Notes: generated by a model from the sequence alone, not told the origin. Positions 1 through 5,522 are shown, numbered from the stretch's first letter. The stretch is 5,607 nt of DNA from an uncultured Slackia sp. (GCA_900553655.1 USEQ01000100.1:1-5607), one strand, 5' to 3'. Program-made: numbers and translations.

Positions 1-2
1 CC

Positions 3-710
3 ATCTATCAATGCCTGCTGGGCGAACGTCATGCGGAAGTGACGGCGCTGTGGGTCACCGCCTCGGGCGGGCCTTTCCGCGGCAAGACGCGCGCCGAGCT
101 TGCGAGCATGACGGCGGCCCAGGCCCTTGCTCATCCCACCTGGAAGATGGGTCCGAAGATCACCATCGACTCATCGACGTTGATGAACAAAGGCCTGGAA
201 GTTATCGAGGCGCATCACCTCTTCGCCATGCCATACGAGAAAATCAAGGTGGTTGTGCAGCCGCAAAGCGCCATTCATTCCATGGTGGAGTTCTCGGACG
301 GCAGCGTGAAGGCTCACCTGGGAACCACGGACATGCGGATTCCCATCCAGTTCGCCTTGAGCTATCCCGCCCGCTGGAACGCTCCCGTCGAACCCCTCGA
401 CTTCACGAAGCTCGGTTCGCTCGAGTTCTATCCCGCCGACACTGAGACGTTTCGGTGCCTCGATCTTGCCCGTCATGCCGGCACGGTTGGCGGAACACTC
501 CCGTGCGTGATGAACGCCGCCAACGAAGTGGCCGTGGCGCATTTCCTCAAAGACGCCTGCGGCTATCTCGATATAGATGGATGCGTCGAGCATGTCATGG
601 AGGCGCATGAGGCGCAAGGCGTGCAGAAGGTGGAAAGCCTTGATCAGCTTGCCGAGCTTGACGCGTGGGCCCGCAGCAAGGCTGCACAGCATCTTGCCGC
701 TCGGCGTTAG
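3..710 (+). CDS. dxr: 1-deoxy-D-xylulose 5-phosphate reductoisomerase, C-terminal part (5' end outside window)
   Basis: Cytosolic enzyme of the MEP pathway; it rearranges and reduces 1-deoxy-D-xylulose 5-phosphate to 2-C-methyl-D-erythritol 4-phosphate using NADPH and a divalent metal. The reading frame is open from base 3 and ends at TAG 708-710, giving 235 residues of a protein normally near 390. Visible signatures are TASGGPFR (the flexible active-site loop), HPTWKMGPK, DSSTLMNKGLEVIEA (substrate-binding Ser, Asn, Lys and metal-ligand Glu in the family) and QPQSAIHSMV, followed by the helical C-terminal domain with AANEVAVAHFL. The missing part is the NADPH-binding Rossmann domain and the first acidic metal ligands, which in homologues lie just before the IYQCLLGERH with which the window opens. 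The frame continues upstream, so an internal ATG such as base 39 is not the start. The gene appears intact at its 3' end. A site-2 protease gene follows on the same strand, a common actinobacterial arrangement. Confidence 0.97.
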   Translation: MYQCLLGERHAEVTALWVTASGGPFRGKTRAELASMTAAQALAHPTWKMGPKITIDSSTLMNKGLEVIEAHHLFAMPYEKIKVVVQPQSAIHSMVEFSDGSVKAHLGTTDMRIPIQFALSYPARWNAPVEPLDFTKLGSLEFYPADTETFRCLDLARHAGTVGGTLPCVMNAANEVAVAHFLKDACGYLDIDGCVEHVMEAHEAQGVQKVESLDQLAELDAWARSKAAQHLAARR

Positions 711-816
711 TGCGGCGTTTTGCCGCTAGATTGACAGCGTCGTTTCAATTCCGTGGAGTTCGTTTCCTATCTTGTTCGCATGGGGAGACGCGGCGTATTG
801 AAATGCTAGACTTCAT

Positions 817-844
817 CGCGCATCGGGTTCCCGGTGCGCGTTTT
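817..844 (+). terminator. GC-rich stem-loop plus T4, probable dxr terminator
   Basis: Bases 817-827 pair with 830-840 in an 11-position stem (one T·G wobble, effective loop GTTC), directly followed by TTTT at 841-844. This is a classical intrinsic terminator shape on the plus strand. It lies about 107 nt after the dxr stop codon, so dxr mRNA would carry a fairly long 3' UTR. I see no gene between dxr and this hairpin. Confidence 0.7.
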
Positions 845-852
845 GATATACA
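844..852 (+). promoter_or_regulatory. possible extended -10 promoter for the site-2 protease gene
   Basis: TG at 844-845, one spacer base, then TATACA at 847-852 matches an extended -10 element (TGnTATAAT, 4 of 6 in the hexamer). No good -35 hexamer lies 16-18 nt upstream, where the terminator stem sits; extended -10 promoters can work without one. Initiation would be expected near 858-860, placing the second stem-loop at the very 5' end of the mRNA. This is inferred from sequence only. Confidence 0.35.
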
Positions 853-860
853 CGGACATA

Positions 861-888
861 CAAAAGACGCTGTGCAGCGCGTCTTTTG
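861..888 (+). terminator. second stem-loop, in the leader of the protease gene
   Basis: Bases 861-870 (CAAAAGACGC) pair perfectly with 879-888 (GCGTCTTTTG), a 10-bp stem around an 8-nt loop. The A and T runs lie inside the stem, giving the symmetrical form of a bidirectional terminator. It ends only 13 nt before the likely ribosome binding site, so any transcript that expresses the protease from an upstream promoter must pass through it or begin just before it. It may therefore be a back-up terminator for dxr, an attenuator, or a 5' stabilising hairpin. The sequence does not decide between these. Confidence 0.6.
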
Positions 889-900
889 CGGCGTATGAAT

Positions 901-904
901 AGGA
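901..904 (+). promoter_or_regulatory. ribosome binding site choosing ATG 910 for the protease
   Basis: AGGA at 901-904 stands 5 nt before ATG 910. The alternatives are weaker. TTG 886 lies inside the 3' arm of the stem-loop at 861-888. ATG 895 has no purine-rich Shine-Dalgarno sequence in front. Starting at 910 also puts the HEGGH motif at residues 21-25, where the family expects it. Confidence 0.6.
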
Positions 905-909
905 CGAAC

Positions 910-1980
910 ATGGATATTGTGATGATGGTCTTGTATCTGGCCATTGTTCTTTCGATTCTGGTCTTCGTGCACGAAGGCGGTCACTACCTCGCGGCGCGGG
1001 CGTTCGGTGTCCGTGTGACCGAGTTCATGATCGGTCTTCCTGGGCCGAATATCGGTTTCACTTGGAAAGGGACGCGCTATGGCCTGACCGCCATTCCGCT
1101 TGGCGGCTATGCGAAGGTGTGCGGAATGGAGCCTGGCAAGGAGAATCCGCATATTGAGAAGGCCCTCGCGTACGCCTATACGCATGGCACGATTTACGCG
1201 GACGACCTCGCGGAGGAAATCGGCATTTCCGTGGACGATGCCTGCGAGGTTTTGTATGTGCTCGAAGACTGGGGGTGCCTTGTCGGCCCGAAGAAGAGCG
1301 ACGAGCACAACATCTTTCGCACACGCGCTTTTCGCGATGCAAAGCGCGGCATCGACCTGAAAGAGGGCGAGCCGCGCGCGTTCGAAAACTCCCACGACCT
1401 GTATCTGGAGGAGCGTTCGCACACATATCGTTCGTTGCCGTTCTGGAAGCGCTCGGTCATTCTGCTCGGCGGCATTTTCATGAACCTTCTTGTCGCCATC
1501 GTGCTGCTGGTTGTTGCCTTTTCGGTCATTGGCGTGGATGTTGCGGACAAAACAGGCGCCATGCAGCATATCGTGCTTACGCCGATGGAATCCATTTCGG
1601 CCGGCGTGACTTACATAGGCATGGTCGTGCAGGCGGTTGCGGGACTGTTCAACCCTCAGACGGCCATGCAGAGCGTGGAGGGCTCTACGAGCGTCATGGG
1701 GATGGCCGTGATGTCGAAGGCGTACGCCGATGCGGGGCTTGCCATGTTCCTGCAGTTCATGGCGATGATTTCTGTTTCTTTGGGCATCATGAACCTGCTG
1801 CCTATTCCTCCGCTCGACGGCGGACGCTTCGTCATCGAGATATTCCAGAAGGTCTCCCGCAGGGTGGTCGGCTACAAGGCCATGAACTACATGAGCATCG
1901 CGGGCATGGCGCTGTTCGTCGGGTTCTTCGTCATTATGCTCAATCAGGACATACAGCGATTCGTTTTCGGAAGCTGGTAG
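910..1980 (+). CDS. site-2-type intramembrane zinc metalloprotease, PDZ-less, with cytoplasmic insert
   Basis: Polytopic membrane protease of the RseP/Rip1 (peptidase M50) class. Relatives cut membrane-embedded substrates such as anti-sigma factors during regulated intramembrane proteolysis; the substrate here is unknown. The 356-residue protein shows TM1 (about 3-25) carrying zinc motif HEGGH (21-25), then GGYAKV (65-70) of the membrane-associated loop. TM2 (about 182-207) contains GGIFMNLLVA. A hydrophobic segment spans about 229-247, TM3 (about 277-297) runs into NLLPIPPLDGG (295-305, third zinc ligand Asp303), and TM4 spans about 326-344. Two oddities stand out. Between TM2 and the next hydrophobic segment, where RseP/Rip1 relatives hold one or two PDZ domains, only about 20 residues remain. 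Instead, the TM1-TM2 cytoplasmic loop has about 100 extra residues, beginning with a probable winged helix (81-128). It sits downstream of dxr, as in many bacteria, but no ispG follows. The family call is firm; function and substrate are open. Confidence 0.93.
   Translation: MDIVMMVLYLAIVLSILVFVHEGGHYLAARAFGVRVTEFMIGLPGPNIGFTWKGTRYGLTAIPLGGYAKVCGMEPGKENPHIEKALAYAYTHGTIYADDLAEEIGISVDDACEVLYVLEDWGCLVGPKKSDEHNIFRTRAFRDAKRGIDLKEGEPRAFENSHDLYLEERSHTYRSLPFWKRSVILLGGIFMNLLVAIVLLVVAFSVIGVDVADKTGAMQHIVLTPMESISAGVTYIGMVVQAVAGLFNPQTAMQSVEGSTSVMGMAVMSKAYADAGLAMFLQFMAMISVSLGIMNLLPIPPLDGGRFVIEIFQKVSRRVVGYKAMNYMSIAGMALFVGFFVIMLNQDIQRFVFGSW
1150..1293 (+). other. probable winged-helix insert inside the protease (residues 81-128)
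   Basis: The segment reads as three helices and a short wing. Helix 1 is IEKALAYAYTHG. Helix 2 is YADDLAEEIG, followed by the turn ISVDD. A recognition-like helix ACEVLYVLEDWG leads into the strand or wing CLVGPKK. The pattern (two helices, a short turn, a third helix, then G-x-L-V-G-P) resembles winged-helix domains such as the FtsK gamma domain, whose third helix also ends in a 'GIVGP'-like wing. By the family topology this loop faces the cytoplasm. The domain call rests on pattern recognition only. It could equally be a protein-protein interaction module. Confidence 0.5.
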
Positions 1981-2009
1981 ACGGTGCTTGTCCCAGATGA
2001 TTTCGGGGG

Positions 2010-2534
2010 CTAATTCAGCGGCAGCTCGAAAAGCACGGAGTCAAACGATCCGTCAGGGTAATGCAACGTTGCTTCACCGATGCGTACGAAGCCTTCGGAT
2101 TCGTAGAGGTTTTGAGCAGGGGTATTGTCGGGCAGGATGTCCAGGCGCACGCAGCGTTTTCCGTTCTTGCGTGCGATATCGATCATAGCGCGCAGCAGGG
2201 CGCGGCCGATGCCCTTGCCCTGGAAGCGCGGCAGCGAGCACAGCAGGTGGATGACGGAATATTCGTCGATTGCGGCAGCGACGTTCCAATCGACACCGTC
2301 ATATTCGGTTGCGCCGTGGTGCTCGAGCACGCCTGCGCCAGCTAATTCTCCGTCGCATTCGCAGACGATCATGCAGCCTTCTTCGACCGCGCGGCACAAG
2401 AATGCGTCGTCGGGGTACGTTTCGCGGTCCCATTCGGGGTCGAACGCGGATTCCGCCATGGCGGCAATCATTTCGTCGTAGAACGCTGCGATGCGCTCGA
2501 ACTCCTCAGGCCGTGCAATACGGACGATGTTCAT
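2010..2534 (-). CDS. GNAT-family N-acetyltransferase
   Basis: A 174-residue soluble protein with the GCN5-related acetyltransferase fold, expected to move an acetyl group from acetyl-CoA to an amine. The acetyl-CoA pyrophosphate loop (motif A) is RFQGKGIG at 103-110, preceded by the strand YSVIHLLCSLP. Motif B is visible as DNTPAQNLYESEGF (136-149), with the Asn and Tyr typical of the family. The N-terminal half (IARPEEFERIAAFYDEMI, then EEGCMIVCECDGELAGAGVL) fits the variable substrate-recognition part. The ATG at 2532-2534 has a good ribosome binding site, AAAGGA (minus strand, 2541-2546), 6 nt away. The gene converges on the protease gene with a 29-nt gap and diverges from the FNT channel gene. 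The substrate cannot be told from sequence; small molecules and protein N-termini are both possible. Confidence 0.92.
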   Translation of the reverse strand: MNIVRIARPEEFERIAAFYDEMIAAMAESAFDPEWDRETYPDDAFLCRAVEEGCMIVCECDGELAGAGVLEHHGATEYDGVDWNVAAAIDEYSVIHLLCSLPRFQGKGIGRALLRAMIDIARKNGKRCVRLDILPDNTPAQNLYESEGFVRIGEATLHYPDGSFDSVLFELPLN

Positions 2535-2578
2535 ACGTGTTCCTTTCGTTTTCTCGCTCGGGATCGGTTCCGTTCGGA

Positions 2579-2584
2579 ATTGTA
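2579..2584 (-). promoter_or_regulatory. possible -10 element for the acetyltransferase gene
   Basis: On the minus strand this reads TACAAT (5 of 6 to TATAAT), about 45 nt before the acetyltransferase ATG, a sensible distance. No convincing -35 hexamer is present 16-18 nt upstream. A short inverted repeat, TTCCG-TT-CGGAA (2568-2579), sits immediately downstream at the expected transcription start and could be an operator. Tentative. Confidence 0.3.
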
Positions 2585-2761
2585 TATGAACATGTCGGCA
2601 TCATGCGGGCGGCCTGGGACATAGGCGTCGCTACGGGGCGCGTTTGCCGAAATCGTACGCAGCGTCCGTTCGGGGTGGTGTAGGCTTTCGGCATCTTGTT
2701 CGGCTCGCCCGAAGCGACCGCATTATGCCGAGCGGGCTCGGTTTCGTGGAGGGCATGGGGG

Positions 2762-2769
2762 AAAGGAAG
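2762..2769 (+). promoter_or_regulatory. ribosome binding site supporting GTG 2776 for the FNT channel
   Basis: AAAGGAAG at 2762-2769 lies at ideal distance from GTG 2776. It is nearly the same Shine-Dalgarno sequence used by the acetyltransferase and the distal PNPOx-like gene here. ATG 2755 has GGAGGG at 2748-2753, only 1 nt away, which is too close. ATG 2725 has no clear site. GTG 2776 also yields a 279-residue protein, the usual FNT length. Confidence 0.6.
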
Positions 2770-2775
2770 AATGCC

Positions 2776-3615
2776 GTGTCGTGTCTTGACGAATCCGAGC
2801 TGAAAGCTGTGCGGCCCGATGCTTTATCTCCTGCGGAGATCGAGGCGAAGGCCGAGTCCATCGCGGTAGGGAAAGCGGGGATGAAGCCTGCCAAGGTGTT
2901 CGTACTCGCCATGCTTGCTGGCGCTTTCATCTCGTTCGGCGCCTTGTATTTCTGCGTTTTCTTGGGCGATCCGTCCATTCCGTTCGCGGTGCAGCGCGTC
3001 GTAGGCGGCTTGTGCTTCTGCCTGGGTCTGGTCTTGGTGCTGTGCTGCGGCGCGGAGCTGTTCACCGGCAACTCCCTCATGGTTGCTGCCTTGGCCAGCA
3101 AGAAGATATCGGTTTCCGCTATGCTGAAGAACTGGGCGATCGTCTGGGTGGGCAATCTTGTGGGCGCTTTGGTGACGATATTCCTCGTATACATGGCCCA
3201 TATTGCCGATATGAATGGTGGCGCTGTGGGCGCAACCATGGTTTCTGTGGCTGTTTCGAAGGTTACGCCCGACTGGATTACGCTGTTTTTCAAGGGCGTC
3301 TTGTGCAATATCTTTGTCTGCCTGGCGGTGTGGATCGGTTTCGGGGCTCGTACGGTCGTCGACAAGGTTATCGGCATCTTGTTGCCCATCTCAGCATTCG
3401 TGGCGTGCGGCTTCGAGCACTGCGTGGCGAATATGTTCTTTCTGCCTATGGGCCTTCTGGCCAAGACGAGCGGTTTCGCTCAAATTGACGCAAGCGCGCT
3501 CGATTTGGGGAGCGTCTTCTACAATATCTCTGCCGCCACGCTCGGCAACATCGTAGGAGGCGCGGTGTTTGTCGGTTTGGCGTACTGGTTTGTGTATAAG
3601 ACGAAGGCGGATTAA
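2776..3615 (+). CDS. formate/nitrite transporter (FNT) family channel
   Basis: Inner-membrane pentameric channel of the FocA/NirC/FdhC family, which passes small monovalent anions such as formate, nitrite or hydrosulfide. With GTG 2776 as start it has 279 residues, normal for the family. The N-terminal 35 residues are hydrophilic and cytosolic. Then come six hydrophobic segments with the family marks: AELFTGN (93-99, with the Thr97 of the pore loop), FFKGVLCN (171-178, with the conserved Lys173) and GFEHCVANMF (212-221, with the central pore His215). All key pore residues are therefore present. The gene stands alone on the plus strand, ends at TAA 3613-3615, and is followed by a strong terminator. 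No formate dehydrogenase, pyruvate formate-lyase or nitrite reductase gene lies in the window, so the anion cannot be assigned; formate or nitrite is most likely from family knowledge. A longer product from ATG 2725 (296 residues) cannot be fully excluded. Confidence 0.92.
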   Translation: MSCLDESELKAVRPDALSPAEIEAKAESIAVGKAGMKPAKVFVLAMLAGAFISFGALYFCVFLGDPSIPFAVQRVVGGLCFCLGLVLVLCCGAELFTGNSLMVAALASKKISVSAMLKNWAIVWVGNLVGALVTIFLVYMAHIADMNGGAVGATMVSVAVSKVTPDWITLFFKGVLCNIFVCLAVWIGFGARTVVDKVIGILLPISAFVACGFEHCVANMFFLPMGLLAKTSGFAQIDASALDLGSVFYNISAATLGNIVGGAVFVGLAYWFVYKTKAD

Positions 3616-3667
3616 CGTCCGCGCGGCTCGTACGCGTTAAAAATGCGGTTGTATTCGATGTAACGAT

Positions 3668-3720
3668 GTCGGCCCCGGAGCTTTTCGGTTCTCGGAATCG
3701 GAGGCTCCGGGGCCGACTTT
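3668..3720. terminator. strong terminator shared by convergent FNT and PNPOx-like genes
   Basis: Bases 3668-3681 pair perfectly with 3704-3717, a 14-bp GC-rich stem around a 22-nt loop, followed by TTT at 3718-3720. It lies about 50 nt past the FNT stop codon and about 20 nt past the stop of the minus-strand PNPOx-like gene at 3737. It can serve both, although the minus-strand side has no T-run. The loop is longer than usual. Confidence 0.8.
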
Positions 3721-3736
3721 GCGTTTCGAAACGGGA

Positions 3737-4183
3737 CTAGAACGTGAGCGTGCGCTCGCTGCCGTCGATGTCGCGCATGTGAGCTACGCCGTTTCTTACG
3801 CTGAAATACACGAGGCGGCCATCATTTGGCGAATCATGGTGTTCGCCGATGCCTACCATGTGTTCGAAGCCCGCCTGGCGCAGCGCGGCGCTGGCGGAAG
3901 CGTCGTCGGCAAGATCCGCCTGGCCGGTTACGACAATCCAGTATTCGCCGGGCTTCCAGCCGGACAGCTCGAATTTAGGGTTGCGTGCGAGCTCTCGATA
4001 CACATCTTTGTCGCGCGAGGTGGAAAACCAGAGTTTTCCTTGTTCGGCGGCGGCGAAACTGAAAGGCCGCACGCGCGGTTGCACGGTATCGCTCTCGTCG
4101 ATCGTGGCGAGGAACCACGCGGGGATGCCCGTCAGATAATCGACGATTTCTTCGAGCGCCTCGTAGGCTGCGTTATTGGTCAT
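3737..4183 (-). CDS. short PNPOx-like flavin-binding split-barrel protein (copy 1, promoter-distal)
   Basis: A 148-residue soluble protein of the pyridoxamine 5'-phosphate oxidase-like split-barrel superfamily (the short group, near COG5015 from memory). These proteins usually bind FMN, or sometimes other flavin or haem cofactors, as dimers. Visible motifs are PAWFLATI (21-28), QPRVRPFSFAA (35-45), GKLWFSTSRDKDVYREL (49-65), the strand YWIVVTGQA (81-89) and AGFEHMVGIGEHHD (104-117). True PLP synthesis by PdxH is unlikely because the C-terminal PdxH domain is absent and the protein is too short. I place the start at ATG 4183, with AGGAG (minus strand, 4189-4193) 5 nt upstream. An in-frame ATG at 4204 would add seven residues but would include the Shine-Dalgarno sequence in the coding region. 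It is clearly paralogous to the next gene upstream. Substrate unknown. Confidence 0.88.
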   Translation of the reverse strand: MTNNAAYEALEEIVDYLTGIPAWFLATIDESDTVQPRVRPFSFAAAEQGKLWFSTSRDKDVYRELARNPKFELSGWKPGEYWIVVTGQADLADDASASAALRQAGFEHMVGIGEHHDSPNDGRLVYFSVRNGVAHMRDIDGSERTLTF

Positions 4184-4188
4184 GGTAA

Positions 4189-4193
4189 CTCCT
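4189..4193 (-). promoter_or_regulatory. ribosome binding site fixing the start of PNPOx-like copy 1
   Basis: Read on the minus strand, AGGAG at 4189-4193 lies 5 nt before ATG 4183. It falls inside the seven-codon extension that would result from starting at ATG 4204, which favours the shorter protein. Confidence 0.6.
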
Positions 4194-4239
4194 GGAATCT
4201 GCATGCGTGAACAATCTGAGTCTGAGCGCGGCGTGAAGC

Positions 4240-4247
4240 GGGGGGGG
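4240..4247. repeat. G8 homopolymer between the two PNPOx-like genes
   Basis: Eight consecutive G on the plus strand (C8 in the direction of the flanking genes), in the 75-nt gap between the tandem paralogues. It is the longest single-base run I noticed in the window. It is non-coding, so slippage would change spacing rather than reading frame. Confidence 0.9.
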
Positions 4248-4258
4248 TAGCGGCGCGC

Positions 4259-4669
4259 CTACAGCTCTATGGGCGCCCACTCGTCGTGGTTGCAGATCCA
4301 TGCCTGAGGTTCTTCCACGCTGAAAAAGACGAGCGTTTCATCGTGCGGTCCGTCGTAGTGTTCTCCCAGGCTTTCGAGATGCTCGTACCCCGCCGCGCGC
4401 ACCTCTTCGCCTACGAGGTCTTCAAGTCCCGCTTTGCCGCGAAGAATCAGCCAGCCGTGGCCAGGCCACCACGAGGTTGCTTCGAAGCGCTGGTTTTCCA
4501 GAAGCTCCTCCCATACGTCTTTGGTGGTCGCCGTGCAGAACCAGATTTTTCCGTGTTCTTCGGCGGCGAAGCTGAACGGGCGAACGTGGGGCTGCCCGTT
4601 TACGCTGGTTGCGAGATACCACGCGGGGACGGCGTTGAGGTATTCGAGGATAGTCGCAATTCCGTTCAT
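4259..4669 (-). CDS. short PNPOx-like flavin-binding split-barrel protein (copy 2, promoter-proximal)
   Basis: A 136-residue soluble protein, paralogue of the gene that follows it. The shared order of motifs is PAWYLAT (15-21), GQPHVRPFSFAAEEHG (25-40), GKIWFCTATTKDVWEEL (40-56), RFEATSWWPG (61-70), AGYEHLESLGEHYDG (93-107) and VFFSV (114-118). The chain is complete for the short PNPOx-like class; FMN binding is expected from the family, not shown. It differs from copy 1 by a three-residue shorter turn before QPxVRPF and by a different, Trp-rich C-terminus (AWICNHDEWAP). The ATG at 4667-4669 has AAAGGAAG (minus strand, 4674-4681) in front. It follows ecfT on the same strand after 52 nt with no terminator visible between, so co-transcription is plausible. 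No catalytic role can be read from the sequence. Confidence 0.88.
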   Translation of the reverse strand: MNGIATILEYLNAVPAWYLATSVNGQPHVRPFSFAAEEHGKIWFCTATTKDVWEELLENQRFEATSWWPGHGWLILRGKAGLEDLVGEEVRAAGYEHLESLGEHYDGPHDETLVFFSVEEPQAWICNHDEWAPIEL

Positions 4670-4721
4670 AGTGCTTCCTTTCTTTTCGGGGCTAAGGATA
4701 TTTCTCGGCGTTCTCTTTCGC

Positions 4722-5522
4722 CTACAGCAGATAATTTACGGCAAGAACGCAGGTGCCAAGGGAAGCCATGGCTAGTGCTGCTATTGCATCTGTTGCCGTG
4801 AAGTGCAAGGGATGCAGGCGCGTTCGTCCAACGCATCCGTGATAGCATCGCGCGTCCATGGCGAACGCAAGCGTTTCCGCGCGGCGGAATGCGCTGGTGA
4901 AAAGCGGTATGGTGAGCGAGGAGAGCATGCGGATGCCCCGTTTCGGGCTGCTGGAAAACGTTGCGCCGCGGCTTATCTGGGCATGGTAGATGCTGACGAA
5001 CTCGTCAGCGAACTGCGGCATGAAGCGCAGGGCTATGCCCATGATCATGCCGAGCTCGTGGGCGGGAAAGCCTATCTTCGCGAGAGGGGAGAGCAGGCGT
5101 TCAAACCCTTCGGTTAGGTCGATCGTCGTAGTGGTCATGGTGATCAGGCTCATGCCGAGCATCATGAGAACAAGACGGCATGCGATGAACGAGCACGAAT
5201 ACACGCCACCTTCGCTGATGCGGATGAACCACCATTGGAACAGGACCGCTCCGTCTTGGATAAGGAAGAGGTTCAGGACGGATGCTACGATCACGATGGC
5301 CAGCAGAGGCGCGAGCGATCGGGCGGCTTTGCCAAGCGGTATGCGGGAGAGCGCGTAGAATGCTGCGACGAAAAGGGCCACGACGCCCAATCCCCAGAAA
5401 TCCTGCGAAAGCAGGGCGGCGGCGATGAGTGCCATGCCTGCTAGAAGCTTTGTACGCGGGTCGAGCTTGTGAAGGGGGCTTGACCCAGGATAGTAGCTAC
5501 CGAAGGAGAAGACGGAATTCAT
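4722..5522 (-). CDS. ecfT: energy-coupling factor transporter transmembrane subunit EcfT (CbiQ family)
   Basis: Membrane scaffold of an ECF-type vitamin or metal importer. It couples two ABC ATPases (EcfA/A') to a substrate-binding S component. The 266-residue length is typical. Marks include LDPRTKLL (20-27) before the first helix, several hydrophobic segments (about 26-57, 68-90, 107-130, 154-167, 242-264), and the two cytoplasmic coupling motifs, SRGATF (184-189) and AMDARCYHG (221-229) followed by GRTRL. The family's X-R-G motifs insert into grooves of the ATPases; here they read SRG and ARC, so both arginines are kept. ATG 5522 is preceded by AAGGAGGG (minus strand, 5529-5536), which rules out the GTG at 5552 and makes MNSVFSFGSYYPG the N-terminus. 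The upstream gene's stop overlaps this start (ATGA), indicating translational coupling. A cobalt/nickel CbiQ or NikQ role is an alternative; with no S component in view, the substrate stays open. Confidence 0.93.
   Translation of the reverse strand: MNSVFSFGSYYPGSSPLHKLDPRTKLLAGMALIAAALLSQDFWGLGVVALFVAAFYALSRIPLGKAARSLAPLLAIVIVASVLNLFLIQDGAVLFQWWFIRISEGGVYSCSFIACRLVLMMLGMSLITMTTTTIDLTEGFERLLSPLAKIGFPAHELGMIMGIALRFMPQFADEFVSIYHAQISRGATFSSSPKRGIRMLSSLTIPLFTSAFRRAETLAFAMDARCYHGCVGRTRLHPLHFTATDAIAALAMASLGTCVLAVNYLL

Noticed and set aside
731..736. Perfect TTGACA as a -35 box between dxr and the protease gene
   Set aside because: No acceptable -10 hexamer lies 16-18 nt downstream (TGGAGT at 17 nt, 3 of 6). 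Transcripts from it would also meet both stem-loops. Kept only as a remote possibility.
780..809. Short open frame (ATG to TAG, 9 codons) ahead of the stem-loops, as a leader peptide for attenuation
   Set aside because: No clear ribosome binding site, no run of regulatory codons, and no alternative antiterminator pairing that I could see.
745..1569. 274-codon minus-strand open frame antisense to the protease gene
   Set aside because: Its translation is rich in Arg/His and has no recognisable domain, while the opposite strand encodes a clear M50 protease. It is a shadow frame of GC-rich coding sequence.
1990..2010. Small hairpin (GTCCC/GGGGC) between the convergent protease and acetyltransferase genes, as a terminator
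   Set aside because: Only a 5-bp stem with a wobble and an 11-nt loop, and no T-run on either side. Too weak to call.
2535..2775. Search for FNR-type (TTGAT-N4-ATCAA) or other anaerobic operators upstream of the FNT gene
   Set aside because: No such palindrome is present, and no convincing promoter for the FNT gene could be picked out of this 241-nt region.
2631..3464. 277-codon minus-strand open frame antisense to the FNT channel gene
   Set aside because: Low-complexity Thr/Pro/Ala/Lys-rich product with no domain, fully overlapping a well-supported FNT gene. A codon-bias shadow.
3719..4210. 163-codon plus-strand open frame opposite PNPOx-like copy 1
   Set aside because: The minus-strand frame has the family motifs and a ribosome binding site. 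The plus-strand product has no recognisable features. The same holds for 4286-4801 opposite copy 2.
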